Shown piece by piece: positions 33,814 to 43,079 of a stretch of 64,000 nucleotides of DNA (position 1 is the first letter of the stretch; each line of letters starts with the position of its first letter). The position numbers were made by a program, and so were the translations under genes. The DNA is from Ruegeria atlantica (GTDB taxonomy: Bacteria > Pseudomonadota > Alphaproteobacteria > Rhodobacterales > Rhodobacteraceae). The notes beneath the pieces are model-generated. The model was not told the origin of the DNA. It did not search any database and saw only the letters and a program-made list of their open reading frames with translations. The stretch is from positions 62,001 through 126,000 of the forward strand of contig NZ_WQFE01000014.1 in assembly GCF_013033965.1 (NCBI RefSeq), given 5' to 3'.

Positions 33814-35364
33814 TTAATGTTCGAATTTGCGGATTTCGCCGCTCTTCAGTCGTGATGCGTAGGAAGCCAGTTCTTCCCGCACCACCTTCATCAGGAAGTA
33901 CAGCGCAAAGACGTTCACGACAGCCATCGCAAAGATCGCCGCATCAGAGAAGTCGATGACCGGACCAAGGTTGGCCGCGGCCCCGATGACAACGAAGATG
34001 CAGAAGATGACCTTGAACACCAGCTCTTTGGTGTGGCCTTCGCCGAACAGATAGGTCCAGGCCTTGAGGCCGTAATAGGACCAGCTGATCATGGTTGAGA
34101 AGGCAAACAAGACCACTGCAATCGCCAGCACATACGGGAACCAGTTGAACGCACTGCCAAAGGCGGCAGAAGTCAGGCTGACGCCCGAGTTACCATCGAC
34201 CGTAGCGATCGCATTGCCTGCCTCGTTCAACATGTATTTGCCTGTTTCCGGATCAACGATCAGCTGCTGCGTGATGATGATCACCAGCGCTGTCATCGTA
34301 CAGATCACGACTGTGTCGATGAACGGCTCAAGCAGCGAGACGAACCCTTCGGTGATCGGCTCTTTGGTCCGAACTGCAGAGTGCGCAATCGCCGCAGAAC
34401 CAACGCCAGCTTCGTTCGAGAACGCTGCGCGACGGAAGCCCTGAATCAGCGCGCCGACCATACCGCCCGCGACACCAAGGCCGGTGAAGGCACCTGCGAA
34501 GATTTGACCGAAGGCCCAACCGATTTGATCTGCGTTCATTATGATGATCACCAGCGCCGCAGCGACATACATGACACCCATGAACGGCACGACCTTTTCA
34601 GTCACCCGTGCGATGGATTTCAGTCCTCCCACGATCACTGCAAACACGATGCCTGCAAAGACCAGACCGGTGATCCAGCCGGGATAATCTCCGGTGATAC
34701 CAGCAATCTGCTGGTGCGCCTGATTGGCCTGGAACATATTGCCCCCGCCCAACGCGCCCAGAATACAGAAGATCGAAAACAGCACGGCCAGGATCTTGCC
34801 ACCCGGCAAGCCCAGTTCATCAAATCCTTTGGACATATAGTACATCGGACCACCCGAAACGGTGCCGTCTTCGTATTCGTTCCTGTACTTCACGCCCAGC
34901 GTACATTCGGTGAATTTCGACGCCATGCCCAGCAGGCCCGCTACGATCATCCAGAACGTTGCGCCCGGTCCGCCAATACCGACAGCCACCGCCACACCGG
35001 CGATATTGCCCAGACCGACCGTACCCGACAGGGCCGTGGCCAGAGCCTGAAAGTGGCTGACCTCACCCGCATCGTTGGGATCCGAATAGTCACCTTTTAC
35101 AAGGCTGATTGCGTGGCCAAAGAACCGAAGCTGCACAAAGGCAAAATACAGCGTAAATACTGTCGCCGCGACGACCAACCAGCCCACGATCCACGGAAAA
35201 CCGGTTCCCGGAAAAGGCGCAAAGATAAAGCTGACAAATGGCCCGGTGAAATCGGCGAATGCCTGATTGATCTTGTCGTCCAGCCCGGGTGCCTCTTGCG
35301 CCATCGCAGGAGCGGCCAACAAGGCAGCAATTGCCGCCAGCCAGAGATGTTTAAACATAGTCAT
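33814..35364 (-). CDS. Sodium:alanine symporter family (AGCS) transporter
   Basis: About 516 residues with roughly ten helices. Signature segments: TALSGTVGLGNIAGVAVAVGIGGPGATFWMIVAGLLGMASKFTECTLGVKYR (quoted here as the GTVGLGNIAGVA part), and GFRRAAFSNEAGVGSAAIAHS. AGCS carriers bring in alanine or glycine with Na+. A signal-like hydrophobic N-terminus (ending AMAQ) precedes an acidic stretch. Among three closely spaced ATGs I chose 35364, which has GGGAGGG six bases upstream. The universal stress protein gene lies 14 bp upstream, same strand. Confidence 0.92.
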   Translation of the reverse strand: MTMFKHLWLAAIAALLAAPAMAQEAPGLDDKINQAFADFTGPFVSFIFAPFPGTGFPWIVGWLVVAATVFTLYFAFVQLRFFGHAISLVKGDYSDPNDAGEVSHFQALATALSGTVGLGNIAGVAVAVGIGGPGATFWMIVAGLLGMASKFTECTLGVKYRNEYEDGTVSGGPMYYMSKGFDELGLPGGKILAVLFSIFCILGALGGGNMFQANQAHQQIAGITGDYPGWITGLVFAGIVFAVIVGGLKSIARVTEKVVPFMGVMYVAAALVIIIMNADQIGWAFGQIFAGAFTGLGVAGGMVGALIQGFRRAAFSNEAGVGSAAIAHSAVRTKEPITEGFVSLLEPFIDTVVICTMTALVIIITQQLIVDPETGKYMLNEAGNAIATVDGNSGVSLTSAAFGSAFNWFPYVLAIAVVLFAFSTMISWSYYGLKAWTYLFGEGHTKELVFKVIFCIFVVIGAAANLGPVIDFSDAAIFAMAVVNVFALYFLMKVVREELASYASRLKSGEIRKFEH

Positions 35365-35378
35365 TCTCATCCCTCCCC

Positions 35379-35816
35379 TCAGTTCACAACAGTGACTGGC
35401 ACATCGGCGTGCATGACCAGATTCTGGGTCGAGCTGCCAAACAAGCGTTTCTTGAACCCATCGGCCGAGGCGCGCCCGACGATGATCTGCGTGCCGCCAT
35501 TTTCGACGGTTATCGCGTTCAGAGTTTCGGCCACATCGCCATGACGCACGATACCGTGCACTGTGTAACCATCTGCAGTGAGGGCCTCGACGGCCGGGGT
35601 AACAATCCGGTTCGTCGCGAGCTCGACTTCTTCTTCACGCCGCTTGTGCCGCAACGCGTTCTCCTCAGGGGTTTGAAAAGTGAATGGGGACCATTCGATG
35701 ACATAAACAACCAGAAGTTCACACGTGCCAATTCGGCTCGCCAGATCTTTGGCAAAGGCGATGGCGCGTTCTCCGGTTTCTGTCCCGTCCAGTCCAATGA
35801 CAATTTTCGTTGTCAT
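35379..35816 (-). CDS. Universal stress protein (UspA family)
   Basis: A 145-residue single UspA domain. First strand KIVIGLDGTETGERAIAFA, then VVYVIEW strand, and the ATP-binding glycine motif IIVGRASADGFKKRLFGSSTQNLVMHADVPVTVV (G-x2-G-x9-GS(S/T), quoted in part). ATG at 35816 follows GGAGGA. Likely an operon with the downstream alanine carrier, so it may sense energy or stress for uptake. Confidence 0.93.
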   Translation of the reverse strand: MTTKIVIGLDGTETGERAIAFAKDLASRIGTCELLVVYVIEWSPFTFQTPEENALRHKRREEEVELATNRIVTPAVEALTADGYTVHGIVRHGDVAETLNAITVENGGTQIIVGRASADGFKKRLFGSSTQNLVMHADVPVTVVN

Positions 35817-36001
35817 GACGTTCCTCCAATAATTTTTGTTATGCCGGGACCCGTGCCCCCGGCAGGGCAGCCGGAACCTGGAACTTATTAAGTGGACCGC
35901 CCATGCGCCCGAGTATCCCGGAAAAACCCTCAAAAACAGAGAGTTATCTTCCGAACACAACCGTTATTTCAGTATCTTATTGAAATTAATATACTTTTTC
36001 T

Positions 36002-36016
36002 GCCTAAAATTTAGGC
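36002..36016. promoter_or_regulatory. Palindrome in low-GC gap upstream of the stress protein gene
   Basis: GCCTAAA-A-TTTAGGC in an AT-rich 244-bp gap between the pyk stop and the stress protein start. No T-run, so it is unlike a terminator; it may be a regulator site for the uspA-symporter message. Confidence 0.35.
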
Positions 36017-36060
36017 GTATCGGTTTGATACCAGCTTTTCACGGCCCGGCATCGCAACTG

Positions 36061-37506
36061 TTACCCGGGATCAGTGTTGTAGATCAGCCGTTCATCGCAA
36101 GGCGCGATACGCAAAATATTGGTCGTTCCCGGGACGTTGAAAGGCACACCGGCAGTCACTACGATTTGATCGGCTTCGGATGCGAACCCTCCGGCACGGG
36201 CCGCACGGGCCGCGTTAACGACAGCGCCTTTAAACCGCTCCAACTCGGGCGTCATCACGCAATGACATCCCCAGCTCAGGCACAGGCGTCGCGCGGTTCC
36301 TGTGGCGGGCGTCATCGCAATAATCGGAACACCGGGACGTTCCCGCGCCGTCAGCAGAGCGGTGGTGCCACTTTGGGTAAAACAGCAGATTGCCTTGATA
36401 TCTGTTTTTTCTGCAATCTCACGCGCGGCGGCCACAATACCGTCCGCAATCGTCGTTCCCTTCGCAGTCCGGGACGCCGCTATGATCTGCGTATAGGTCG
36501 GGTCAGCCTCGACCTCGATAGCGACCTTGTTCATCGTTTGCACGGCCTCGATCGGATAGGAACCGGCAGCCGATTCCGCGCTGAGCATGATTGCATCCGT
36601 GCCTTCGTAGATTGCCGTTGCCACGTCCGAAACTTCGGCCCGCGTGGGCATCGGGCTTTCGATCATACTCTCCAGCATCTGAGTCGCCACGATTACTGGC
36701 TTTGCCGCCCCACGGCATTTGCGCACCAGCCGTTTCTGGATCGGGGGCACGGCCGAAACCGGAAGCTCGACCCCCAGATCACCGCGCGCGACCATGATCC
36801 CATCAGAGGCATCGAGAATATCGTCGAATGCCTCAACCGCAGCAGGCTTTTCGATCTTGGACAGTATCGACGCACGGCCGTCGGCCAGCGCGCGCGCCTC
36901 GAACACGTCCTTGGCACGCTGCACAAAGCTCAGCGCCAGCCAATCCACGCCCAGCTGGCAGACAAATTCCAGATCGTCGCGGTCCTTTGCCGACAAAGCG
37001 GCCAACGGCAGCACCACGTCAGGAACATTTACACCTTTGCGGTTCGAAATAGTCCCGCCGACTTCAACTGTGCAATTGGCAAAATCCTGGCTGCAGTCCT
37101 GTACGGTTAGGCGAATCTTCCCATCGTTGACAAGCAGGCGCGCGCCCGGCTCCAACGCAGCAAAAATCTCGGGATGCGGCAGGCAAACGCGATTTATGTC
37201 ACCCGGCGCAGGGTCCAGATCCAAACGGAACGCGGCACCTTCTTCAAGTTCCTCTGCATCGTTGGCGAACACCCCGACACGTAGCTTGGGCCCCTGAAGA
37301 TCGGCCAGAATGGCAATCGGACTATCCAGATCCTTTTCCACCTGCCGAATGATCCGGTGGCGTTCGCGGATCTCATCGTGGCTGCCATGGCTCATGTTCA
37401 GGCGGAAAACATCTGCACCAGCCTCATGCAGGGCGCGGATCATGTCATAGTCATTCGACGCCGGTCCCAGCGTCGCCACGATTTTCACATTTCTCAGGCG
37501 TCGCAT
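36061..37506 (-). CDS. pyk: Pyruvate kinase
   Basis: A 481-residue glycolytic enzyme converting phosphoenolpyruvate and ADP to pyruvate and ATP. Opening VKIVATLGPASNDYDMIRAL, LNMSHGSHDE, and the substrate/metal motif around SILSKIEKPAAVEAFDDIL (IEK), then GIMVARGDLGVELP and AKPVIVATQMLESMIESPMPTRAEVSDVA (quoted in part). The C-terminal regulatory domain is complete. Single pyk gene in the window. The unit reads away from the N-formylglutamate gene. Confidence 0.97.
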   Translation of the reverse strand: MRRLRNVKIVATLGPASNDYDMIRALHEAGADVFRLNMSHGSHDEIRERHRIIRQVEKDLDSPIAILADLQGPKLRVGVFANDAEELEEGAAFRLDLDPAPGDINRVCLPHPEIFAALEPGARLLVNDGKIRLTVQDCSQDFANCTVEVGGTISNRKGVNVPDVVLPLAALSAKDRDDLEFVCQLGVDWLALSFVQRAKDVFEARALADGRASILSKIEKPAAVEAFDDILDASDGIMVARGDLGVELPVSAVPPIQKRLVRKCRGAAKPVIVATQMLESMIESPMPTRAEVSDVATAIYEGTDAIMLSAESAAGSYPIEAVQTMNKVAIEVEADPTYTQIIAASRTAKGTTIADGIVAAAREIAEKTDIKAICCFTQSGTTALLTARERPGVPIIAMTPATGTARRLCLSWGCHCVMTPELERFKGAVVNAARAARAGGFASEADQIVVTAGVPFNVPGTTNILRIAPCDERLIYNTDPG

Positions 37507-37638
37507 TGGTCTGGCTCTCCTATCGTCATTTCTTGATTCTGCACAAATGTTACCGCAAACATTACTCAGCCCGCTTATTGCGCAATTCCCTTTTCAAAGC
37601 AACTGCCCTACACCTGCGTCAAACTAGATGACAGGCTT

Positions 37639-38376
37639 ATGACGTATTCCCCGTTTTTTATCCATGGCGCGGATCGGCCCTCGCGCTGGCTGATCACATG
37701 CGACCACGCGACCAACACCGTTCCGCCCGAAATCAATGGTGGCGACCTTGGCCTGCCGCGCGAGGATATGGAACGCCACATCGCTTATGACGTCGGTGCC
37801 TATGAGGTATCCAAACATCTGGGCGAGCTTTTGAATGCACCCGTAATCGCGGCCAATTTTTCCCGCCTGGTTATAGACCCGAACCGCGGCGAAGATGACC
37901 CGACCTTGTTGATGAAGCTCTACGACGGCTCGATCATTCCTGGCAACCGCCATGCAGACGCGGCAGAACGCGAGCGGCGGTTGAACATGTGCTATCGCCC
38001 CTATCATGACGCACTGGCGCAGATGGCCGCGTTGCCGCATGCGGTGATTATCTCGATGCATTCGTTCACCCGCCAATTGCGGGGTCGTGATCCGCGCCCC
38101 TGGCATATCGGGGTTTTACATACTCCTGACGAACGGTTCTCGCGCCCTTTGATCAACCGCCTTGAGGCCGAGTGCGACCTTTGCGTGGGCATCAACGAAC
38201 CCTACACCGGCGTGCTGCCCGGTGATGCGATCGACAAACACTGCACCAGCTTTGGCCGTCCCAACGCGCTGATCGAACTGCGCAATGACCTGATCGCCGA
38301 CAGCGCCGGACAGCGGGAGTGGGCCGAGCGGCTGGCTCCAATCCTTCAAGACGCATTGGACGAAAGCGGCTTGTGA
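37639..38376 (+). CDS. N-formylglutamate amidohydrolase family protein
   Basis: A 245-residue FGase-type hydrolase. The metal site includes WLITCDHATNTVPPEI, an ISMHSF motif, and LVIDPNRGEDDPT. Canonical enzymes remove formate from N-formyl-L-glutamate at the end of histidine breakdown, but no hut genes are near; distant paralogues act on other N-acyl amino acids. Good start at 37639. Divergent from pyk. Confidence 0.88.
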   Translation: MTYSPFFIHGADRPSRWLITCDHATNTVPPEINGGDLGLPREDMERHIAYDVGAYEVSKHLGELLNAPVIAANFSRLVIDPNRGEDDPTLLMKLYDGSIIPGNRHADAAERERRLNMCYRPYHDALAQMAALPHAVIISMHSFTRQLRGRDPRPWHIGVLHTPDERFSRPLINRLEAECDLCVGINEPYTGVLPGDAIDKHCTSFGRPNALIELRNDLIADSAGQREWAERLAPILQDALDESGL

Positions 38377-38463
38377 CATAAGGTCTTACGGGACCGATTC
38401 AAATCCTCACGTTATTGTGAGCACCCTCCGCAATCCCCATATATTGGCGGAAAGGAGGCCACT

Positions 38464-38703
38464 ATGACTCAGGAATTTCTGACAGCTGTTTTTGGTTGGA
38501 TGGCCGTGCTCAACATCGCGATTCTTCTGTTCACCACAGTGATGATCTTGTTGTTGCAGGACTGGATTGCAGGCATACACGGCAGAATGTTCCAGATGGA
38601 GCGCCCCGCAGTGAACCGAGCGTATTTTCGGTATCTGGCCAACTACAAGATTTTGACGCTGATCTTCTGCATTACCCCTTGGCTGGCGTTGAAACTGGCC
38701 TGA
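38464..38703 (+). CDS. Small membrane protein (DUF6868-like)
   Basis: A 79-residue protein with two membrane helices (about residues 12-34 and 60-77). The central RMFQMERPAVNRAYFRYLANYKILTLIF is what I recall from the DUF6868 family of small marine-bacterial proteins; treat the family name as tentative. AAGGAGG precedes the ATG. Function unknown. Confidence 0.7.
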   Translation: MTQEFLTAVFGWMAVLNIAILLFTTVMILLLQDWIAGIHGRMFQMERPAVNRAYFRYLANYKILTLIFCITPWLALKLA

Positions 38704-38780
38704 TACGCTGTTTGTTGAAACATCGTCCTTGGGCCGCTAGGTCACATACAGCACGAATTCCTGTCATCCGGAGCCAAACC

Positions 38781-39095
38781 ATGGACAAGCAAACCGAAAT
38801 CGAACTTCAGGCCGCCGCATTCCGCCGGTTACAGAAACACCTGATGGAAGACCGCACTGATGTGCAAAATATCGACATGATGAACCTGGCCGGGTTCTGC
38901 CGCAACTGCCTGTCCCGCTGGTATCAGGAAGCCGCCAACGAAAAAGGCATCGAGATGGGCAAGGACGAAGCCCGTCAGATTTTCTATGGCATGACCATGG
39001 ATGAGTGGAAAACCAACTTCCAGACCGACGCCAGCCCCGAGAAACAGGCTGCTTTCAAGGTCGCTTTCGAAGAGAACGTCGGCAACAAAAGCTAA
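38781..39095 (+). CDS. DUF1244 domain protein
   Basis: A 104-residue soluble helical protein. The sequence NMMNLAGFCRNCLSRWYQEAA-like stretch (here MMNLAGFCRNCLSRWYQEA) with a CxxC pair is the DUF1244 core, widespread in proteobacteria with no assigned function. The ATG at 38781 gives the family start MDKQTEIELQAAAFRRLQ; longer frames are spurious. Follows the DUF6868-like gene. Confidence 0.9.
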   Translation: MDKQTEIELQAAAFRRLQKHLMEDRTDVQNIDMMNLAGFCRNCLSRWYQEAANEKGIEMGKDEARQIFYGMTMDEWKTNFQTDASPEKQAAFKVAFEENVGNKS

Positions 39096-39285
39096 CTCCT
39101 CTTTGTAATAGCCCGCCAAATCCCAAGCCTTCCACCAGAAGTGTTGCGGATCAAATGCCAGCAGTTGCGCGAAAGGCAACACCTTAACGTCAGGTTCGAG
39201 CCCTTAGCGACGGTGCATTCGCGTGGATCATTGAGTTTGCCCAATGCTATACTCTGACAAACGAGAGCGTACATGAGTGTAATAG

Positions 39286-39888
39286 ATGAAGCTTACGCTG
39301 GATTGGAATTGTGTCATCGAAGTTGAGGAGAATCGGCCTCAAGCAGAAAATGTTACTGAACTGATCAAGTTCCACCGATTGGGGCACTTCGAAGTAGCGC
39401 TTCTTGCGGCGTCGGCGTCCGAAAACACCAAATCGAAGCGCTTTCCCGGAAACGCCAACGTTTTTAAGGAAAGGATTTCAGCACTTGGATGGCAAGATTT
39501 ACCTCTCGTTCCTATGCCCGGCATCTTTGGTCTAAGCTATTGGGGTTTCAGTTACATCGTTGGGGACGGTGAGAAATTCGAGCGTGATAGGGACGCAATA
39601 TGGCGTGTCATTGCACCTTTGGTTCCGCGAAAACCTGCAGACCACTTGCCTGATGGAAAACTGATGACAGACGATGCAATTCAGTCAGAAGAATTGTCAA
39701 AGTGGCGGAACACTTGGTGTGATGTAATTTCTGCATATTCGCACATTCAACAAGGCCGGGATGTTTTTGTTACCAATAACACCAAGGATTTTCAGAAGAA
39801 TGCTAGCGAGCTTGCCAAACTTGGGATGAAGCACATTTCTACACCCGCAGAAGCCCTCGCGATAGTAGAGCGAATACGAACCGATTAG
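39286..39888 (+). CDS. PIN-like domain protein, orphan
   Basis: A 200-residue protein I read as a divergent PIN-type nuclease. N-terminal LTLDWNCVIEVEE puts an acid at residue 6 on the first strand; Glu46 is in a helix/strand context; the C-terminal block has D146 (WCDVISAYSHI), D159 and the DVFVTNNTKDF strand with D168, followed by ISTPAEAL, as in PIN nucleases. It is longer than VapC toxins and has no small antitoxin gene nearby. Base composition is lower in GC than neighbours, suggesting recent gain. Confidence 0.55.
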   Translation: MKLTLDWNCVIEVEENRPQAENVTELIKFHRLGHFEVALLAASASENTKSKRFPGNANVFKERISALGWQDLPLVPMPGIFGLSYWGFSYIVGDGEKFERDRDAIWRVIAPLVPRKPADHLPDGKLMTDDAIQSEELSKWRNTWCDVISAYSHIQQGRDVFVTNNTKDFQKNASELAKLGMKHISTPAEALAIVERIRTD

Positions 39889-39931
39889 AGTAATCTGGCG
39901 TCTGCTTTGCCCGCACAGCCGACGCTTCAAA

Positions 39932-39971
39932 AAAACACCCTGACAGATTTAGATTTCTGCGAGGGTGTTTT
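39932..39971. terminator. Bidirectional terminator
   Basis: AAAACACCCT (39932-39941) pairs with AGGGTGTTTT (39962-39971) around a 20-base loop. Reading the minus strand, a run of seven Ts follows, so it should end the dgcN-dgcA-transaminase message; on the plus strand four Ts close the PIN-like gene. Confidence 0.8.
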
Positions 39972-40024
39972 GACTTTGCATCTCTTCTGGTAAGTGATTT
40001 GCCAAGCTTAGCGAGCCTTTTTCT

Positions 40025-40885
40025 TTAGACTGCAGCTTTGCGGCTTTCGTCCAGATAAATCTCGCGCAACCGTTTCGCGATTGGGCCGGGCGTTCCGTCA
40101 CCCAATGTCACTCCGTCGATTTCGACCACCGGCATCACAAAGGCGCTGGCCGAGGTGGTGAAGGCCTCATCCGCCTCTTTCGCCTCGTCGATAGTGAACA
40201 GGCGCTCCTCGACTTCCATCTGCGCCTCGGCGGCCATGCGCAGGACGGCTTTGCGGGTGATGCCGTGCAGAATGTCGTTCGATAGCGGGCGGGTGACAAT
40301 CTTGCCGTCTTTGACGAAGTAAGCATTGTTGCTCGTGCCTTCGGTCACATAACCGTCTTCAACCAGCCACGCATCGTCACAACCTGCTTTCTTGGCCATC
40401 ATCTTGCCCATCGACGGGTAGAGCAGCTGTACGGTCTTAATGTCGCGACGACCCCAGCGGATATCCTCGATCGAGATGATCTTGGCGCCCTTCTTGGCAG
40501 CGGGACTATCGGCCAGACCTGGCTTGTTCTGGGTGAACAGCACGAGGCTGGGCTTGGTATCCGCCGACGGGAAAACGAAATCCCGGTCGCCATCCGAACC
40601 ACGGCTGACCTGTAGATAGACCAGCCCTTCTTCGATGCCGTTCAGCTCTACCAGCTTGCGGTGAATCTCCAGCAATTCTTCTTTGGTGCAGGGCTCGGCC
40701 ATTTCAAGCTCATCCAAAGACCTCTTTAGGCGGACGGCGTGGCCTTCAAAATCGATCAGTTTGCCATCCAGAACACTGGTGACTTCGTAGACGGCGTCTG
40801 CAAACAGAAAGCCGCGGTCAAAGATGGACACCTTGGCCTCGGTCTCGGGCAGGTATTCGCCATTAACGTAAACGGTGCGGGTCAT
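40025..40885 (-). CDS. D-amino-acid aminotransferase (class IV)
   Basis: A 286-residue PLP class IV aminotransferase. It opens TVYVNGEYLPETEAKVSIFDRGFLFADAVYEV (partly), the PLP lysine lies in DIRWGRRDIKTVQLL, and TEGTSNNAYFV is the family C-terminal motif. D-amino-acid and branched-chain members cannot be separated with certainty, but co-location with DgcN and DgcA (D-glutamate enzymes) favours a D-amino-acid transaminase making or using D-glutamate. Eleven bases after the dgcA stop. Confidence 0.85.
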   Translation of the reverse strand: MTRTVYVNGEYLPETEAKVSIFDRGFLFADAVYEVTSVLDGKLIDFEGHAVRLKRSLDELEMAEPCTKEELLEIHRKLVELNGIEEGLVYLQVSRGSDGDRDFVFPSADTKPSLVLFTQNKPGLADSPAAKKGAKIISIEDIRWGRRDIKTVQLLYPSMGKMMAKKAGCDDAWLVEDGYVTEGTSNNAYFVKDGKIVTRPLSNDILHGITRKAVLRMAAEAQMEVEERLFTIDEAKEADEAFTTSASAFVMPVVEIDGVTLGDGTPGPIAKRLREIYLDESRKAAV

Positions 40886-40896
40886 GTGTTGTCTCC

Positions 40897-41862
40897 TCAG
40901 CCCCAGAGGTCCGCTTTGGGCGGGTGAACTCCGGCGTCATCAAAAATCAGCGGGTTGTCGCGGTCTTCGGCCAACAGCAGTGGCCCGTCAAGGTCTGTCA
41001 CCATCGCACCTTGCGCCAACAGTGTCGCAGGTGCCATGGCCAGAGAGCTGCCGACCATACATCCGACCATCACACGATAGCCCTCGGCCAATGCCTGCTC
41101 GCGCAGAGCCAGCGCCTCGGTCAGGCCGCCCGTCTTGTCGAGTTTTATATTGACCACGTCATACTTGCCCTTGAGGCCGGGAAGGCTGGTGCGGTCATGG
41201 CAGGACTCATCGGCACATACCGGCACAGGGCGCTCCATTCCGATCAGGGCGTCATCCTCACCTGCAGGCAAAGGCTGCTCGACCAAGGCGACACCCAGAC
41301 GCACCAGATGTGGCGCCAGGTCCGCGTAAACAGCGGCGGACCAGCCTTCGTTTGCATCGACGATGATCGTGGCATCTGGTGCACCTGCGCGCACGGCCTC
41401 CAGCCGGGGCATGTCATCCGGCGTTCCCAGCTTGATCTTCAACAAGGGTCGATGCGCGTTGGCGGCAGCCTGTGCCTGCATCTTTTCCGGTGTATCAAGC
41501 GACAGTGTATATGCGGTGATCTCTGGTCCCGGAACCGGCAGCCCCGCCAATTCCCAGGCGCGCTTTCCGGCGCGTTTGGCTTCCAGATCCCAAAGGGCGC
41601 AGTCCACCGCATTCCGCGCCGCGCCTGCAGGCAAAAGATCCATCAGGCTGTCGCGGGTAAATTCAGCAGGCAAAGCTGCGATCTCGGCCTCGACCGAATC
41701 CAGCGTTTCATCGTATCGGGCATAGGGTACGCATTCGCCCCATCCTTGATAGGTTCCGTCAGAAACCCGAACCGTTAGCACCTTGGCCTCGGTCCGAGAC
41801 CCGCGCGAGATCGTGAAGACCTGCGCCAGCCGAAACACGTCACGAGAGACTTCTACCTGCAC
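40897..41862 (-). CDS. dgcA: N-acetyl-D-glutamate racemase DgcA-like (dipeptide epimerase family)
   Basis: A 321-residue enolase-superfamily protein. The KxK base is in LLKIKLG, metal acids are IVDANEGWS, VALVEQPLP and CADESCHD, and the opposite-face lysine is in VVNIKLDKTGG. Homologues are usually called L-Ala-D/L-Glu epimerases of cell-wall recycling; next to a DgcN-like gene the better reading is DgcA, which converts N-acetyl-D-glutamate to the L form. The two functions are not separable from sequence alone here. Confidence 0.75.
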   Translation of the reverse strand: MQVEVSRDVFRLAQVFTISRGSRTEAKVLTVRVSDGTYQGWGECVPYARYDETLDSVEAEIAALPAEFTRDSLMDLLPAGAARNAVDCALWDLEAKRAGKRAWELAGLPVPGPEITAYTLSLDTPEKMQAQAAANAHRPLLKIKLGTPDDMPRLEAVRAGAPDATIIVDANEGWSAAVYADLAPHLVRLGVALVEQPLPAGEDDALIGMERPVPVCADESCHDRTSLPGLKGKYDVVNIKLDKTGGLTEALALREQALAEGYRVMVGCMVGSSLAMAPATLLAQGAMVTDLDGPLLLAEDRDNPLIFDDAGVHPPKADLWG

Positions 41863-41936
41863 GCGCCCGCTCCTTCATCTTTTTCAAGTTGCTTTCGCCG
41901 AAGGCGGACAACCCCGCCTCCGACGTGCCGCTTAGA

Positions 41937-42938
41937 TCACAGTGCGGCCAGCGCATCCACCAGTTTACCCGAGCCAAAGCGGAACGGATCGGTCGCAGGC
42001 AGACCCATTTCGGCCTCAACCTTGGCCAGATAGGCGGTGGCGTCCTCTTCGGACATATGCTGGGTGTTGACCGAAACCCCTACAACCTGACACTCCGGAT
42101 TCGCGACCTTTGCCAGTGCCAAGGCTGTATCACGCAGCGCTTCCAGCGTCGGCAGCTGATAGGTCGGCAGCCCGCGCATATGCTCTCGGGTCGGCTCGTG
42201 GCTCAGGATCAGCGCATCGGGCTGGCCGCCGTGGATCAGCGCCATGGTCACGCCGGAATAGGACACGTGGAACAGCGACCCCTGCCCTTCGATCAGATCC
42301 CAGTGATCGTCATCATTGTCAGGCGTCAACCATTCGACCGAACCCGCCATGAAATCCGCGATGACCGCGTCCAACGGCACGCCGTCCCCGGTGATCAGGA
42401 TGCCGGTCTGACCGGTTGCCCGGAAGGTCGACTTCATACCGCGCTGGCGCATTTCGGCATCCATCGCCATCGCCGTGTACATTTTGCCGACCGAGCAATC
42501 GGTCCCAACAGCCAGACAGCGCTTGCCCTTGCGCTTAATGCCGTTTGCAATCGGATACTCCACCGAAGGAACACGCACATCGTGCAGCTTGCGGCCGGTG
42601 GCTTCGGCAACAGCAACCAGATCAGGTTCGTCGCTCAGCAGGTTATGCAAGCCCGAGGCAAGGTCAAAGCCTTCCTCCAGCGCCATGACCAGAACCTTCT
42701 TCCATTCCTGGCTGATCACGCCGCCACGGTTGGCAACGCCGATGACCAGCGTCTTGGCACCGGCCTCTTTCGCCTCGGTCAGGGACATGTCGGTCAGGCC
42801 CAGATCGGCCTTGCATCCGTCCATACGATACTGGCCGACGGCATTTTCAGGACGCCAGTCCTTGATGCCAACTGCCACTTTGGCCGCCAATTGGTCGGGC
42901 GCATCGCCCAAAAACAGCAGGTACGGTGTCTCGATCAT
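41937..42938 (-). CDS. dgcN: D-glutamate N-acetyltransferase DgcN-like (DUF1611)
   Basis: A 333-residue DUF1611 protein with a nucleotide-type loop, CLAVGTDCSVGKMYTAMAM, near the middle and an N-terminal Rossmann-like part starting YLLFLGDAPDQLAAKVA. From memory, the family was recently assigned as the N-acetyltransferase that starts a D-glutamate catabolic route in marine proteobacteria, working with DgcA. Its position as first gene of a dgcN-dgcA-transaminase operon supports it. Only 74 bp separate it from dgcA. Confidence 0.75.
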   Translation of the reverse strand: MIETPYLLFLGDAPDQLAAKVAVGIKDWRPENAVGQYRMDGCKADLGLTDMSLTEAKEAGAKTLVIGVANRGGVISQEWKKVLVMALEEGFDLASGLHNLLSDEPDLVAVAEATGRKLHDVRVPSVEYPIANGIKRKGKRCLAVGTDCSVGKMYTAMAMDAEMRQRGMKSTFRATGQTGILITGDGVPLDAVIADFMAGSVEWLTPDNDDDHWDLIEGQGSLFHVSYSGVTMALIHGGQPDALILSHEPTREHMRGLPTYQLPTLEALRDTALALAKVANPECQVVGVSVNTQHMSEEDATAYLAKVEAEMGLPATDPFRFGSGKLVDALAAL

Positions 42939-43079
42939 TGCGGTAAACTCCTCTGATTCCGACGCAGACTAGGGGACGATTTCAACGAGTGTTTCGCGTT
43001 TTCGTCTGGCAACGCCCCGCCACACGGGAAATTTTTGCGCCTCATTCGAGTAAGGCGCACGAATCTTTCAAGTTTTCAA

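Noticed and set aside
36002..36016. Palindrome after pyk as an intrinsic terminator
   Set aside because: One-base loop and no T-run on the minus strand; kept only as a possible regulator site.
35836..37110. 424-codon plus-strand frame antisense to pyk
   Set aside because: Mirrors the clear pyruvate kinase gene and has no domain-like content.
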